Shown: positions 49,390 through 60,430, numbered from the stretch's first letter. The stretch: DNA of 64,000 nucleotides from Hanleya hanleyi (GCA_036873755.1 JAVTVY010037278.1:1-64000); one strand, 5' to 3'. A program made the numbers and translations. Notes: a model not told the origin generated them from the sequence alone.

Positions 49390-51860
49390 CTACTCCTAAT
49401 CCCCACCCTACCTCTCTCAGCAGGCCCCGATAAGCCAGGGACCGATATTAGCCCTTTTGGACAAGGTTGATAGGAGTTTTCCCCTATTGTAGGGGTAAAG
49501 TCAGTGTTCCGCTTTTGATATTTTCGGGACAAATCCTAAATTTACATAGACCCACTCCCCCACCCTACCTCTCTCAGCAGGCCCCGATAAGCCAGGGACC
49601 GATATTAGCCCTTTTGGACAAGGTTGATAGTTTTCCCCTATTGTAGGGGTAAAATCCGTGTTCCGCTTTTTACCCCTCGGCCAAAATTTGGCCGAAGGGT
49701 ATTGTCGTCGTCATGTACGTCTGTCCGTCTGTCCGTCCGTCCGTCACACCTTTCTCGTTACCAAGATATCTTCAGAACGACTTACCCTAGGCACACCAAA
49801 CTTGCAGTGCACATCCGTATGCGCGTGACGCAGAACCCTATTGAATCTGGACCTGATTGGTTGGAAACTTTGGCGGCCATCTTTAATTTATGCGAAACCA
49901 TCACAGCTTTCTCGTTACCAAGATATCTTTAGAACGACTTACCCTAGGCACACCAAACTTGCACTGCACATCCATATGCTCATGACCCAGAACCCTATTG
50001 AATCTGGACCTGATTGGTTGGAAACTTTGGCGGCCATATTTAATTTATGCGAAATCATTAATCTTGTGTATCTTAGGTACCATTTCACTGTTCCGTGTGT
50101 GAACTTGGTATAGATCATCGATGCATCAAGAAACTTCAAAGGAATGACCAAACCAGTTTCCCTGATTCGGTGGAAACCTTGGCGGCCATCTTTAATTTAT
50201 GCAAAATCTTTAATGATATATATCTTTGATACCATTCAAGTGTTCTATACGAAACTTGGTATACAGCATCGATGTATCAAGAGACCTGCAATGTATAACC
50301 ACATCAGTTCCTCTGAGTGGCAGGAAGGATGGGCGGCCATCTTTAATTTATGCGAAATCATTAATGATCTCTATCTCTGATACCGTTCGAGTGCTCGATG
50401 TAAAATTTGGCATATATCATCGATGCATCAATAGACTTACGATAAATGGCAGTTCTGGTGTTTCTGATTGGGCGGAAACCTTGGTGGCCATCTTTAATTT
50501 ATGCAAAATCTTTGATGATGTATATCTTTGATACCATTTCAGTGTTCTATATGAAACTTGGTATACAGCATCCATGTATCAAGACACTTGCAATGAATAA
50601 CCACATCAGTTTCTCTGAGTGGTGGGAAGGATGGGCGGCCATCTTTAATTTATGCGAAATCATTAATGATCTCTATCTCTGATAATTTTCAAATGCTCTA
50701 TGACAAAATTTGGTATACATCATCGATGCATCAACAGACTTATGTAATGAATACCGACTTCTCTGATTGGACATAAACCTTAGAGGCCATTTCTAATGGC
50801 AAATTTTTTCATAATCTGTATATTTGTCACTTGACTGCTTGGTGTTCCTGAAGTCTTGCTTCAAATTGAATACATTATGAATGGCTGGCGCCCAGAGCCG
50901 AGGGGTTTTCAGATGCGCAGCTTCGTATTATATTTTCGGGACAAATCCTCAATTTACATGCACCCACTCCCCATCCTACCTCTGTCGGCAGGCTCCGATA
51001 AGCCCCACTAGACGTGGTTGATAGGAGTTTTCCCCTATTGTAGGGGTAAAGTCCGTGTTCCGCTTTTTATATTTTCGGGACAAATCCTCAATTTACATGC
51101 ACCCATTCCCCATCCTATCTCTGTCGGCAGGCTCCGATAAGCACCACTAGACGTGGTTGATAGCAGTTTCCCCCTATTTTAGGGATAAAGTCCGTGTTCC
51201 GCTTTTTATATTTTCGGGAAAAAATCCTAATTTTGCATGCACCCACTCCCCCATCCTACCTCTCTCAGCAGGCCCCGATAAGCCCTGGGACCGATATTAG
51301 CCCTTTTGGCTAGAGTTGATAGGGGTTTTCCCCTATTTTAGGGGTAAAGTGCGTGTTCCGCTTTTTATATTTTCGGGACAAATCCTCAATTTACATGCAC
51401 CCACTCCCGCATCCTACCTCTGTCGGCAGGCTCCGATAAGCCCCACTAGACGTTAGACGTGGTTGATAGGGGTTTTCCCCTATTTTAGGGGTAAAGTCCG
51501 CGTTCCGCTTTTTATATTTTCGGGGACAAATCCTCAATTTACATGCACCCACTCCCCCACCCTACCTCTCTCAGCAGGCCCCGATAAGCCAGGGACCGAT
51601 ATTCGCCCTTTGGGATAGGGTTGATAGGGGTTTTCCTCTATTGTAGCGGTAAAGTCCGTGCTCCGCTTTTTATATTTTCGGGACAACTCCTAAATTTACA
51701 TACACCCACTCTAGTCAGAACCCGATAAGCCTGGGGACCGATATTAGCCCTTTGGGATATGGCTGATAGGGGTTTTCCTCTATTGTAGGGGTAAAGTCCG
51801 TGTTTCGCTTTTTATATTTTCGAGACAAATCCTCATTTTACATACATCCACCCATGACTT
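49390..51860 (-). repeat. Right-arm subrepeats of element A (eight units, split by an insertion)
   Basis: Reverse-complement units (tgttccgctttttatatttt, ggtaaagtc) occur near 49,508, 49,660, 51,059, 51,204, 51,359, 51,506, 51,664 and 51,807. That is eight, against six in the left arm. The unit at 49,660 is split by the 1.26 kb element below. Confidence 0.8.
49669..50926 (+). mobile_element. Palindrome-headed element with ~151 bp tandem body, inserted in element A
   Basis: The insertion point is exact: cgctttt and tatattttcgg, contiguous in every other subrepeat, are separated here. The head is CCCCTCGGCCAAAATTTGGC and onward, then gtattgtcgtcgtc and GTCTGTCCG runs, as in the element at 4,121. 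The body repeats ggcggccatctttaatttat near 49,872, 50,029, 50,182, 50,333, 50,485, 50,634 and 50,785 (149-157 bp spacing). Near its right end GCCGAGGGG complements the head. A short TA/TTA duplication is possible. Confidence 0.75.
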
Positions 51861-52294
51861 GCAAAATCCTTCCGTAGGGACCCCAAGTCCCCGACTCAAA
51901 TGAATGGACGGCATACAAGTCCGTACATGCACTCCTAATCACGTGACCGCCGCATGATGGAAAAACCCCAGATACAAGTCTGTACATCCATTCCATATGG
52001 TCCTGGAGGAGCGCTTCACTTTGACACCTCACTCGACCCAATCGGTCCATGCAGCGTATTTTAAGTCTGGGGATTACTTTCTGTCCGCGGAGGCAGACCG
52101 CATCACCGCCAGACCACATCACTGCGGAGGAATACATGCCCCATGCACTTGACCATCACGTGACCTCCACGTGACCGCCACCACCACACATTTTTTAGAC
52201 GGCGCACTCTTTTGCCGGTTTTCGCCCGTACTATAATGCACTTGACCTCGACGCCAGATTCTTACGCCAGGTCAACTTGCGGGTTACCGTCTTC

Positions 52295-52933
52295 CTCAGG
52301 CAAAGTACAAAAGATGTATATGTCCGCTTTTAAACAGAACTGGAAAAACAGAATTGTTAATGGACTATCGTGTAATCGGTTGCCTGGCAGTCATAAACTC
52401 AGAACATATATGGAGTTCAAATCTCGTTTTAGTCGGGAGATTTATATTGATGTTATCAAAGATAGAGACCGTCGTAGGTCATTTGCAAGGTTTCGAACTA
52501 GCTCTCATGATCTTAATATCGAAAGGGGCAGGTATACCGGAGTTCCCATTGAATGCCGTCTTTGTCCATTGTGCAAATCTGATACGGAGGATGAATTCCA
52601 CTTTTTGATTAAATGCCCTGGTTATAGCTTATCTAGATGTCTATTATTTACAAATATATCACAGACATGTGCCAACTTTATCAGTATGCCAGATAGGGCA
52701 AAATTTGTATGGCTTCTCTCTGCCGAGGACATGGTGGCCATCTCTCTGGTAGTTAACTTTATTCATCGCAATCTAATTAAGAGAAAGTACTTGATGAACA
52801 ATGTATCTTATTGAATCCGGTGAACATGTTGTGATTTATTCTGTTTTGTTTTCTCCTGTACACATTAACCCATCAACGGGTAAAAAAGTACAATTAAAGG
52901 TTCTATTCTATTCTATTCTATTCTATTCTATTC
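52295..52933 (+). mobile_element. 5'-truncated LINE inserted in the right terminus of element A
   Basis: The insertion carries an open frame to 52,814 with KLRTYMEFKSRFSREIYIDV, RRSFARFRTSSHDLNIERGR and CPLCKSDTEDEFHFLIKCPG. This is the C-terminal end of a CR1/L2-like reverse transcriptase protein and its zinc-knuckle-like motif. A 3' UTR and a (TTCTA)n tail (about 52,900-52,933) follow. The tail merges with the target, which itself begins TTCTATATAC in the intact left terminus. It resembles the LINE at 30,817 in motif order but is a different subfamily. Confidence 0.8.
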
Positions 52934-52950
52934 TATATACTACTGCTGTT

Positions 52951-54161
52951 CCAAGATAACATCTAAGAATAGTTCTCATATTATAGGTATGACGGAACGA
53001 ATAGCCGTAACAACATGATTTAATCGCTAGAAATGGTGGATATCTCATTCATATTTCCTTCATCCCGTTACATACATTTGGACATCTACAGTATTGGTCT
53101 CAAATTATCCGAATGAACTATTGAATCTTTTCTTCATAATGCCATGCAAATTCACAGAAATAAGTTAATCCTATTTGCTCGTATAAACTTTGAATGGTGT
53201 GGGTAAATGTTGAACTGGGCGACTTTCGGGATCGCCACTGAACTCCAAAGTATCAACACATCGTTTCGCGTTTGTCTTCTGAATGAAACAAATTTACTTG
53301 AATATGTGGAAAGGGGGATCAGTACTGACATTTCTCTGTTGATTGAAAACATGTTTTTGTTGTGTTTTTCCTTTATGCAATCCTGCTCACGAGACATTTT
53401 CTATTAATTTGTTTGTTCTTTTTTTATATCCTGAGCGAAGCATAAAAGTGGCGAAGCCAAATCAAAAATATATTCGAAACCTTTCCTCTGCTATATGTGG
53501 TTGTATAATACGGGCGATCAAACCAGCACTCCAAGCCTTCTATATATTAAAAATAGTTTATTTGAATTCTGTAAATATGAACTTAAGTGTCAAATTTGCC
53601 CAATATAAACTTGTTTGGATTCCGAGGCGCTTTGGGTCAATTTACTTACCGGGGGTTTTTCTATCGCGAAACCTTTTTAAGAAGTGTTCATTAACCAAGA
53701 ATTATTGCACCAAGATCGGAAAGTGAATATTATCTTAATCTATAAAGATTTTTTGTTCCTACTGTTGTGTTGAGGGCAGTTTTTCTGTGAACACCGGGAC
53801 AGGTGAGAGACTGAGGTAATTGTCCATGTATGACTGCACTCGGAGTCCTTCCGTCTTGTTTCCTCTTCACATTGATCAACTGTTAATTTCCACACGCCGC
53901 CTCCACAACAAGCTACAAGCACAAAGACATGTGAAACTAACAAACCTTTTCTCTTGTTTGAAAATTATCGCGTTTTTCAATTTGCCCACTAGTTCTTAGC
54001 ATTAAGAGATTGCGATTAATCTGAAAATAACACTCTCCATTCACTGATATGTGCACGCATCTATCGCAATACATTTCTCTAGTTAACATTTCACCGCAGT
54101 ATCCACAGTGACTGCTCTGAAAGTTTCGAAATATTTCCTCTTCAGGATTAATTTGTAACGT
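52951..54161. other. No recognisable feature
   Basis: AT-rich sequence with an open frame (53,343-53,726) of random-looking composition. Nothing supported. Confidence 0.4.
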
Positions 54162-54163
54162 AC

Positions 54164-54497
54164 TCTCTAAAAAAAGTTGAGTGAAATTTCACTCAAGTAA
54201 GAGTGGAAATTCATCCCACTTAAAACTTGAGTGAGATTTTCACTCAACTTGAGTTACTTTTCACTCAACTTGAGTTACTTTTCACTCAACTTGAGTTAAA
54301 TGCACTCAACTTGAGTGACATTCACTCAAGCATAAGAGTGGAAATTTATCCCACTCAAGCTGAGTGATCTTGAGTGGTTTTAACTCAAGTTGAGTGAAAA
54401 GTAACTCAAGCTGTGTGAAAAGTAACTCAAGTTTGAGTGAACAGGTACATCTCACACAAACTTGGGTGGAACAGTTCACTCAAGTTTTTTTAGAGAG
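54164..54497. mobile_element. 334 bp palindromic MITE, copy 2
   Basis: The same TIR as at 43,730 (CTCTCTAAAAAAAGTTGAG and TTTTTTTAGAGAG) with a TA duplication (54162-54163, 54498-54499). The interior has one more ACTCAACTTGAGTTACTTTT unit than copy 1. A 2 bp TA target is usual for Tc1/mariner-type MITEs, so that affiliation is plausible. Confidence 0.85.
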
Positions 54498-54699
54498 TAT
54501 GAAGTTGACAGATGACTCGAGTATCATGGTGATAGTTTCCAACGGTTTAAATTTTACTCCCAAAGAAGGAAAAATCACATCAAAATGACACCATTAAAAT
54601 GTTAACTTGTGCTCTTGATCTGTATTATCAGAAGTCCATAAAACTATAGGGTGCGTGTGGTATTATCTTATAACTTGGTGAGGCTTAATCCCAACACTT

Positions 54700-54790
54700 G
54701 GAGACGGACAGAGATTGAATAAGCCGTCAGCGGGATTCGAACCCATGTTCTATTTGTGGGACTTGAAAGTCTAGTGGAACATGAAGTTAC
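54700..54790 (-). tRNA. Possible tRNA relict or tRNA-derived repeat
   Basis: On the minus strand a perfect polymerase III B box, GGTTCGAATCC, lies within GGGTTCGAATCCC (54,732-54,744), a good T-arm. Upstream is an anticodon-arm-like agactttcaagtc. I cannot fold a convincing acceptor stem or D-arm, so this is at best a degenerate tRNA or SINE head. Confidence 0.25.
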
Positions 54791-55890
54791 ATAGCATGTA
54801 CAATGTGTACAATTTCGGCTTGAGAGAAGCACATGGCTGGGCAATCCCCCGAATTTGCTTCAGCCCAGCCCTTCGGTCAATCCCATCTAAACACGCAGAA
54901 GAAATAATAATAATTAGAACAAATTCGATCTTTTCATACAATAAATTTGCGCATCTTACTCATTCGACCATGTCAGTTATTATTATGTACAGGTGTGTGC
55001 TCGCTCCGTAATAATATAATCTGGCATGCTTCTGATCAGCAAAAATATTGCTATTCAAATCAATATACAGTCAATTTAGTTTTTTTTTATATTATTTCCT
55101 GTCCAATGACCTGTGATCAGTAATTATATACTTGTACTTTTTAAACTAGACAGTTGATGGTTTTTATATCACATATCGTAAATACCGTATTGGTGCCTGA
55201 AGGCTCGTGGTATCAATAAACAACTTGCGACTACTTAGTATCCTTATAGGCCTCAGGCCATCGATGCGGCCTAATGGGTCATTTTACGCAAGGCTTACTT
55301 CATTGTGAAGCATTGATTTATCGGCAATTGATCTCGCCGTCCAGCCTGTACTAAGTCGTTCCAGCCACTCCTATAGTCCATCTGTTTTTTCTTGACCGCT
55401 TGCCTCGGGTTACTTTATTGATTAAGTGCGCCAAATTAGTATAGCATTTCATACTGATATACAAAAACTTCGATTCGCAGCCGCCACATTCCTTCTTCCG
55501 ATTTTATGAACATCAAGGCTGTAATGATTAATAAAAGATGTCTTGTGGGCTTTTCCATAGTCCATATTTTCTTTGCCATTGAAAAGTCCACTCCGAAAAA
55601 CTAGAATTTACGAAGTTTCAATGAGTCCCAATTATATCTGGAGATACTCTCATATCATAACAATTTATTCAGAGGAAGAAAGACAGTTCGTCTGAACACT
55701 AATACTGACAATGAGTGTGCCTTTTCTCTCTGATAATCATCAGCCATTGGTATCAATGAAAATATCTTGCTCTAATCTCAGGATTATTTTTCTCGTGTCC
55801 TTCGTGCCTACTACAGTCAACTATTTAACGAAGTCTTCGACCTATCAGATTATCCGTCCCAGGTTGAGTGTACAAGATACAATGCCCAGT
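54791..55890. other. No recognisable feature
   Basis: AT-rich intergenic sequence; no exon or repeat recognised. Confidence 0.4.
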
Positions 55891-55894
55891 CAAG

Positions 55895-56860
55895 CAGTTA
55901 CCCTGCACATTCCAGCAGGAGAGTCTTGCCTCTTCCGGTTGCCTTCTCTCTCCCAGCAGAACAATCTGCCTCTTCTGGTTGACATCCATCTCTCAGCAGG
56001 ACAAACAACCTCTTCCGGTTGCTCTTCCCGGCAGGACAGCGTGCAATTACAAGCGTCTGGTCCGTCAATCATAATTCAGCCGTCGTCCATTAAAGAATAT
56101 CCGCGTCCATAATCCAAAGGCCTATTCCATATAACAGTATTAGCACCAAATTCATAAAGACAATCATAGTATACATAAACATAGGCTTGTTTCCTGCAAG
56201 AGAGAAGCGGTCAACAGTTTTCAATGATGCCGGCAAGATATGATGATGTTCCAAAAATATCAAATCCGTATAGCTGATCAGTATTCTTTATCCATAATAT
56301 TCGTTGTAATGTCATCTAAAGAATGATGTATCTCAGTCACGCTTTGATTGTGACTTCATATGAGTACCATGAGGATCTTGAAGTACATGGGTTCATACGG
56401 CCCCTAGCTCCGGGTTAAGCGGAATTAGACACAAGTTACGAAACATAACGCCATAGATCTTGCACGCTACGATCGTATTTTGCTATCAGCATGCGGTCTA
56501 ATACGATCGTATTTTGCTATCAGCATGCGATATGTTTGCAACACTTCTTCTGGTTGCCCTCCATCTGCAAGCAGGACAGTTTGCCTCTACTGTTTGCCCC
56601 CTATCTCTCAACACGACAGCCTGTATCTTCTGATTGTTGTCCATCTCCCAGCAGGGCCATCCGCTTCTTCTGATTGCCTTCCCTCTCCCAGCAGGTAAGT
56701 CTGCAGGCCTCTTCTGGTTGCCCTCCATCTCACAGCAGGACAGCCTGCCTCTTGTGCTTGCCCTCTATCTTCCAGCAGGACAGTCTGCAAGTACTGACTG
56801 ATCTCCATCTCCCAGCAGGACAGTTTGCCTCTTCCAGTTGCCTCAATAACATGAGCACCA
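55895..56860. repeat. Degenerate ~45 bp repeats (agcaggacagtctgcctctt type)
   Basis: Words such as cagcaggacagtctgc, ctcttctggttgcc and ctccatctcccagc recur at 55,905-56,045 and 56,540-56,850, and again at 58,220-58,390 and 58,630-58,930. Units are diverged and of variable length. Pro/Ser/Gln-rich open frames across them are by-products. A 33 bp exact tandem (tacgatcgtattttgctatc agcatgcg...) lies at about 56,467-56,530. Confidence 0.6.
56047..56150 (+). repeat. Dispersed repeat, copy 2
   Basis: Matches 17,335-17,432: attacaagcgtctggtccgt, cagccgtcgtccatta, aagaatatccgcgtccataa, acagtattagcaccaaa. No open frame. Confidence 0.65.
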
Positions 56861-56920
56861 GTCCATTCCAGTCATCCTTTATCTTTCAGCGGGATGGTCT
56901 TTGAATCTTTCCAGTGGACT

Positions 56921-58215
56921 CTCATATGGTTGCTTTTTGGCTGGTGGACTGTTAGTCCCGGAGGCCCGCCCTCTCTCGAAAAATATATGTAGGTTTATTG
57001 TTTTACTGGGAAATTTAAGCCGTACGACGTCGGGCATTACAGATTATTTTTCCTGGGTATTCTTGCATTTACCAGTTTTACCCCATGTTGAGGCGTTTAC
57101 TCCATCAGACGTCCACCACGGTCATCCATTAACATCAGATGAGTTGTTTGAGCTGATATGTCATCACAGCTCCCGAGCTAGCTTATCTATTTCCGCTTAA
57201 GCCGATGCTAGGGGCCGTGTGGATACTTCATTGTCTCCACATGAAGAGCTGCAATAAAAGCACGGCTGAGATACTAAGGCTACATCCGGGAATCCACCGA
57301 ATTCTCGGGTCTGAATGTTAGGTGTCGACGAATGCTTTCCTGTAGAGTCATATGGTTGCTTTTTAGTCGTCAGACGTCGTCAATTTTTCCCACCTCTTGC
57401 ATATCTCTCCAATTTATTACCTGTATATGGTAGGATTCTGCTGGTGGACTGTTAGTCCCCGAGGCCCGCCCTCTGTACATGTCTCTTGACAAATATATGT
57501 AGGTTTATTGTTTTGTTGGAAAATTTAAGCCGTACGACATTGGGCATTACAGGTTAATTTTCCTGGGTATTCTTGCATCTGCCAGTTTTACCCCATGTTG
57601 TTGTCACAGCGAAACAGCTCACCAATTACCAGTATACGAGTTGTCAGAGCATTTCCATCATAGCTCTCTAGATTTGTATGTAATACCGCTTATGCCGGTG
57701 CTAGGGGCCGTGTGGTCATATCATCCAAGTTGCCACATGAACAGGTACAATGCAAGCGTACCTGAGATACAACACATATCACGAATCGTTAGATTCTTGG
57801 TATGTGCTTTAGAATAGGTTAACCAGAGGACTATTCTGTGAAGTCATGTGACGCAGTCAGTATGTCGGCGCCTCTTCCCACTTCCCTTATATGTGTTGTA
57901 ATTTACTCCATCAGACGTCCACGACGCTCATTCATTAACATCAGATGAGTTGTTTGAGCTGATCTGTCATCACAGCTCCCGAGCTAGCGTATCTAATTCC
58001 GCTTAAGCCGGTGCTAGGGGCCATGTGCATACTTCATTGTCTCCACATGAACAGCTGCAATAAAAGCGCAGCTGCGATACTAAGGCTACATCCGAGAATC
58101 CACCGAATTCTCGGGTCTGAATGTTATGTGTCGACGAATGCTTTCCTGTAGAGTCATCTGGTTGCTTTTTAGTCGCCAGACGTCAATTTTTCCCACCTCT
58201 TGCATATCGCTCCAA
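56921..58215 (+). repeat. Mosaic of duplicated modules
   Basis: Module 1 (ctggtggactgttagtcc to ttaccccatgttg) is at 56,930-57,088 and 57,442-57,600. Module 2 (tccatcagacgtccacc to tatctctccaattt) is at 57,100-57,415 and 57,908-58,219. Module 3 (tatgccggtgctaggggccg to tatgtgttgtaatt) is at 57,691-57,903 and again at 61,656. Modules 2 and 3 share a core, GGTGCTAGGGGCCGTGTGG followed by CCACATGAA-AG. A short inverted piece of module 2 (gctccgggttaagcggaatt) is at 56,407. I cannot assign a class. Confidence 0.7.
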
Positions 58216-58393
58216 TTTCAACCAGTTGCCTTAATAAGGACAGAATGCCTCTTCCAGTTGTCGCTTTACATGAACACCTGTCTATTCCAGTCGCCCCTTA
58301 TCTTTCAGCGCGACAGTCTTTCTTCCAGTTGCCTCCAGTCGGACAGTCTGCCTCTTCCAGTTGCCTCTCCGCATGAACAACCATCTACTCCTT

Positions 58394-58625
58394 AGTTCGG
58401 CGTATCACGTTGGGCACACCGGTTCGGGTCAGATCACCGAAGTTAAGCAACGTTGAGTTCGGTCAAAACTTGGATGGGTGACGAGTGCTGTACTGGCTGG
58501 GCCGATCAGTGTCCAGGATAATAGGAACTGTGGACACTCTCGTGTTTTGGCACATATAAACACCGTCGTGATATGACTGAAACAATGTTGAAAGCGACGT
58601 TAAATCCTACTAACTCACTCACTTA
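58394..58625 (+). mobile_element. 5S rRNA-derived SINE
   Basis: The head retains gtatcacgttgggcacaccg, agatcaccgaagttaagcaa and acttggatgggtgac, in the order and spacing of animal 5S rRNA with its internal polymerase III promoter. After ~110 bp it passes into an unrelated body and then the tail tgttgaaagcgacgttaaat, CACTCACTTACTCC. Mutations in the 5S part and the missing 3' end of 5S show it is not a functional 5S gene. 5S-headed SINEs are the established SINE3 type. ACTCC repeats at both borders may be a TSD. Confidence 0.75.
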
Positions 58626-58629
58626 CTCC

Positions 58630-59090
58630 GTAATTTCAGTCGCCCCTTATCTTTCAGCGGGACAGTCTTTCTTCCAGTTGCCTCCATCAGGACAGTCTGC
58701 CTCTTCCAGCTTCCTCTAGCATGAGCAACCGTCTATTCCAGTCGCCCCTTATCTTTCAGCGGGACAGTCTTTCTTCAGTTGCCTCCATCAGTGGTTACCC
58801 TCTATCTCCCAACACGAGAGTCTCCTCCACGTCCCAGCAGGCCACTTCTGGTTGCCCTCATCTCTCAACAGGACAGCCTGCGCCTTCCGATTGTCCCCCC
58901 CCCCTCTCCCCTCCCCAGCAGGACAGTCTGCTGTCAAGACTGTCAAGAGTTGTGCAGGAAAGTGAGGGAGGTGACTTACTTGAGACTATTGAACATGTCA
59001 TAGGAGACGTCTGGCTTGGACCCTCCAGACCTTACCGAGGCGATAGAGATTATGCGTTCTTGAGCAGAGGAAATGGACGTTAGGGACCCG
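58630..59090. repeat. More degenerate agcaggacagtctgc repeats
   Basis: Continuation of the family at 55,895, interrupted by the 5S SINE: gtcgccccttatctttcagc and gggacagtctttcttccagt are present on both sides (58,288-58,350 and 58,640-58,790). Confidence 0.6.
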
Positions 59091-59640
59091 GATTATTTAG
59101 TGGGTCGATACTTCATGTAGGAACTATTGTCTGGGTCTTTGTGTCGTTGAAAAGGCACTTGTCTAGACACATTGTTGTCCCCAGACTTGGCTATTGTATC
59201 CCCAGACTTGGCTATTGTATGCATTGTCTCGTGATGCTTACATGAAGTATGAACCAATGGATCGGCCTAACATCCTCTGCAGACTCTTCGTCACACTGGT
59301 TCAAATAAGAACATGATGTCTTCTCCCCAGAGTATGAACAGTCAGATTCTTCAGATGTTGAGACCAGATCGCTGTGAATTAAATCTAAGAAGAAAAAAAA
59401 ACCTGCTGGTTCTGTACAATTAATGATGATGATGTTATGGTAGAAAGAAACTTTGTTACAGGTAGCTACAATGAAGAAGCATTGACAAGAAAGTTGACAA
59501 AGAATGATTATGATATTATTTTTCATTAGATACGTTTCATTGTTAGATTTTTATGGTTCGTAATATTCTTTGATATATTTTAATATTGCTTGTCACCATA
59601 TAGCGGAAATATTGCTGAAATATAAATATCAATATATATC
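59091..59640. other. No recognisable feature
   Basis: Contains a 23 bp tandem (ccccagacttggctattgta) at about 59,180-59,221. Otherwise nothing supported. Confidence 0.4.
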
Positions 59641-59641
59641 T

Positions 59642-59643
<2 letters not shown>

Positions 59644-59710
<67 letters not shown>
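59644..59710. repeat. (TC)n microsatellite
   Basis: About 30 uninterrupted CT dinucleotides after a short C run. Confidence 0.97.
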
Positions 59711-59713
<3 letters not shown>

Positions 59714-60284
59714 ATAATCAGTACCTTGGTTTGTGATCGTATCGCCTGAGAAATCCAAACTTTATTCAGTAGAGAGAACGAACAATATACCCGTGGAGTT
59801 GATGGACATCTACATTTCTCCGTGTATGCTTGTATACATTGTTAACAGAAAAGAAGGAAAACGCAATCGATATAATGTGACAAGTTGTGTAATAAGCAAA
59901 TTTTTCACCTGAAGATAGACTTGAACCAATCGGGAAACGTTTTGAATTGTTAAAATATTTGACAATCTGGTGGCCCCAAATATTACTGGAACCTAGAGTA
60001 TAACTATATGAGGAAACCTGTCTAAAACCGCTTCTGGTATCCCCATAGAAAATGACGTAGGGAGATGGGACAATCAATAGGCCAACGTTATCCCTATCTC
60101 GATCAGTTTGAAGGCACCAATAATCATGGATAAGCCTCACAATCTTGGTTCCCTATCGGAATTACCGTATTTTGGTAAATTATTTGCCGGGCATAATTTT
60201 CGGAATAAACCATTTCAGGTATATAATATGGAATAATGAGTGGAGGGAGCGGGGTTATACATTTGCTTATAGATGCATTTCTAT

Positions 60285-60425
60285 TCTGGTCGGCGCTCAG
60301 CAGGATAGATCAAGGACTGGTTGCTGGTTAACCCGGTGTCCGGATAACTTGATGCATGGGTCGTAGTGATATGATTGAAAAGAACGTTGAACGCAACGTT
60401 GGAGTGCTACTCACTCATTCACTCG
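60285..60425 (+). mobile_element. SINE-like fragment
   Basis: tagtgatatgattgaaaaga, acgttgaacgcaacgtt and CTCACTCATTCACTC are a mutated version of the common SINE tail; gttaacccggtgtccggata lies upstream. No TSD found. Confidence 0.45.
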
Positions 60426-60430
60426 ACGCT

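Larger units (their letters stand above)
44765..52944. mobile_element. Element A: Polinton-like palindromic element with a gene in each arm
   Basis: The left end is AGTAGTATATAGAAGACGG (44765). The right end is its complement, split by a LINE: ...CCGTCTTC (to 52294) and TATATACTACT (52934-52944). GCTGTT occurs at 44759-44764 and 52945-52950 as a 6 bp duplication. The arms meet at 47971-47981 between TTTGACCCT and AGGGTCAAA, so nearly the whole element is one inverted repeat of ~3.2 kb arms. Each arm holds ~150 bp subrepeats, a zinc-finger gene and shared 3' sequence. The right arm is longer because of a 1.26 kb insertion (49,669-50,926), extra subrepeats and the LINE. End structure and duplication length match Polintons and element B. 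No replication, integration or capsid gene is present, so it is non-autonomous. Confidence 0.8.

Noticed and set aside
44765..52944. Element A as an assembly fold-back artefact
   Set aside because: The arms differ by independent stops, a deletion, unequal subrepeat number, a 1.26 kb insertion and a LINE, and the outer ends carry a 6 bp duplication in unique flanks.
53343..53726. 127-codon open frame as a gene
   Set aside because: No recognisable motif, AT-driven composition and no supporting context.
55711..56112. Ser/Gln/Pro-rich open frames as a repeat protein
   Set aside because: They overlap degenerate 45 bp repeats and similar frames are open on the other strand.
58394..58510. Functional 5S rRNA gene
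   Set aside because: The 5S-like part has several substitutions, lacks the 3' end of 5S, has no terminator T run and continues into a SINE body.
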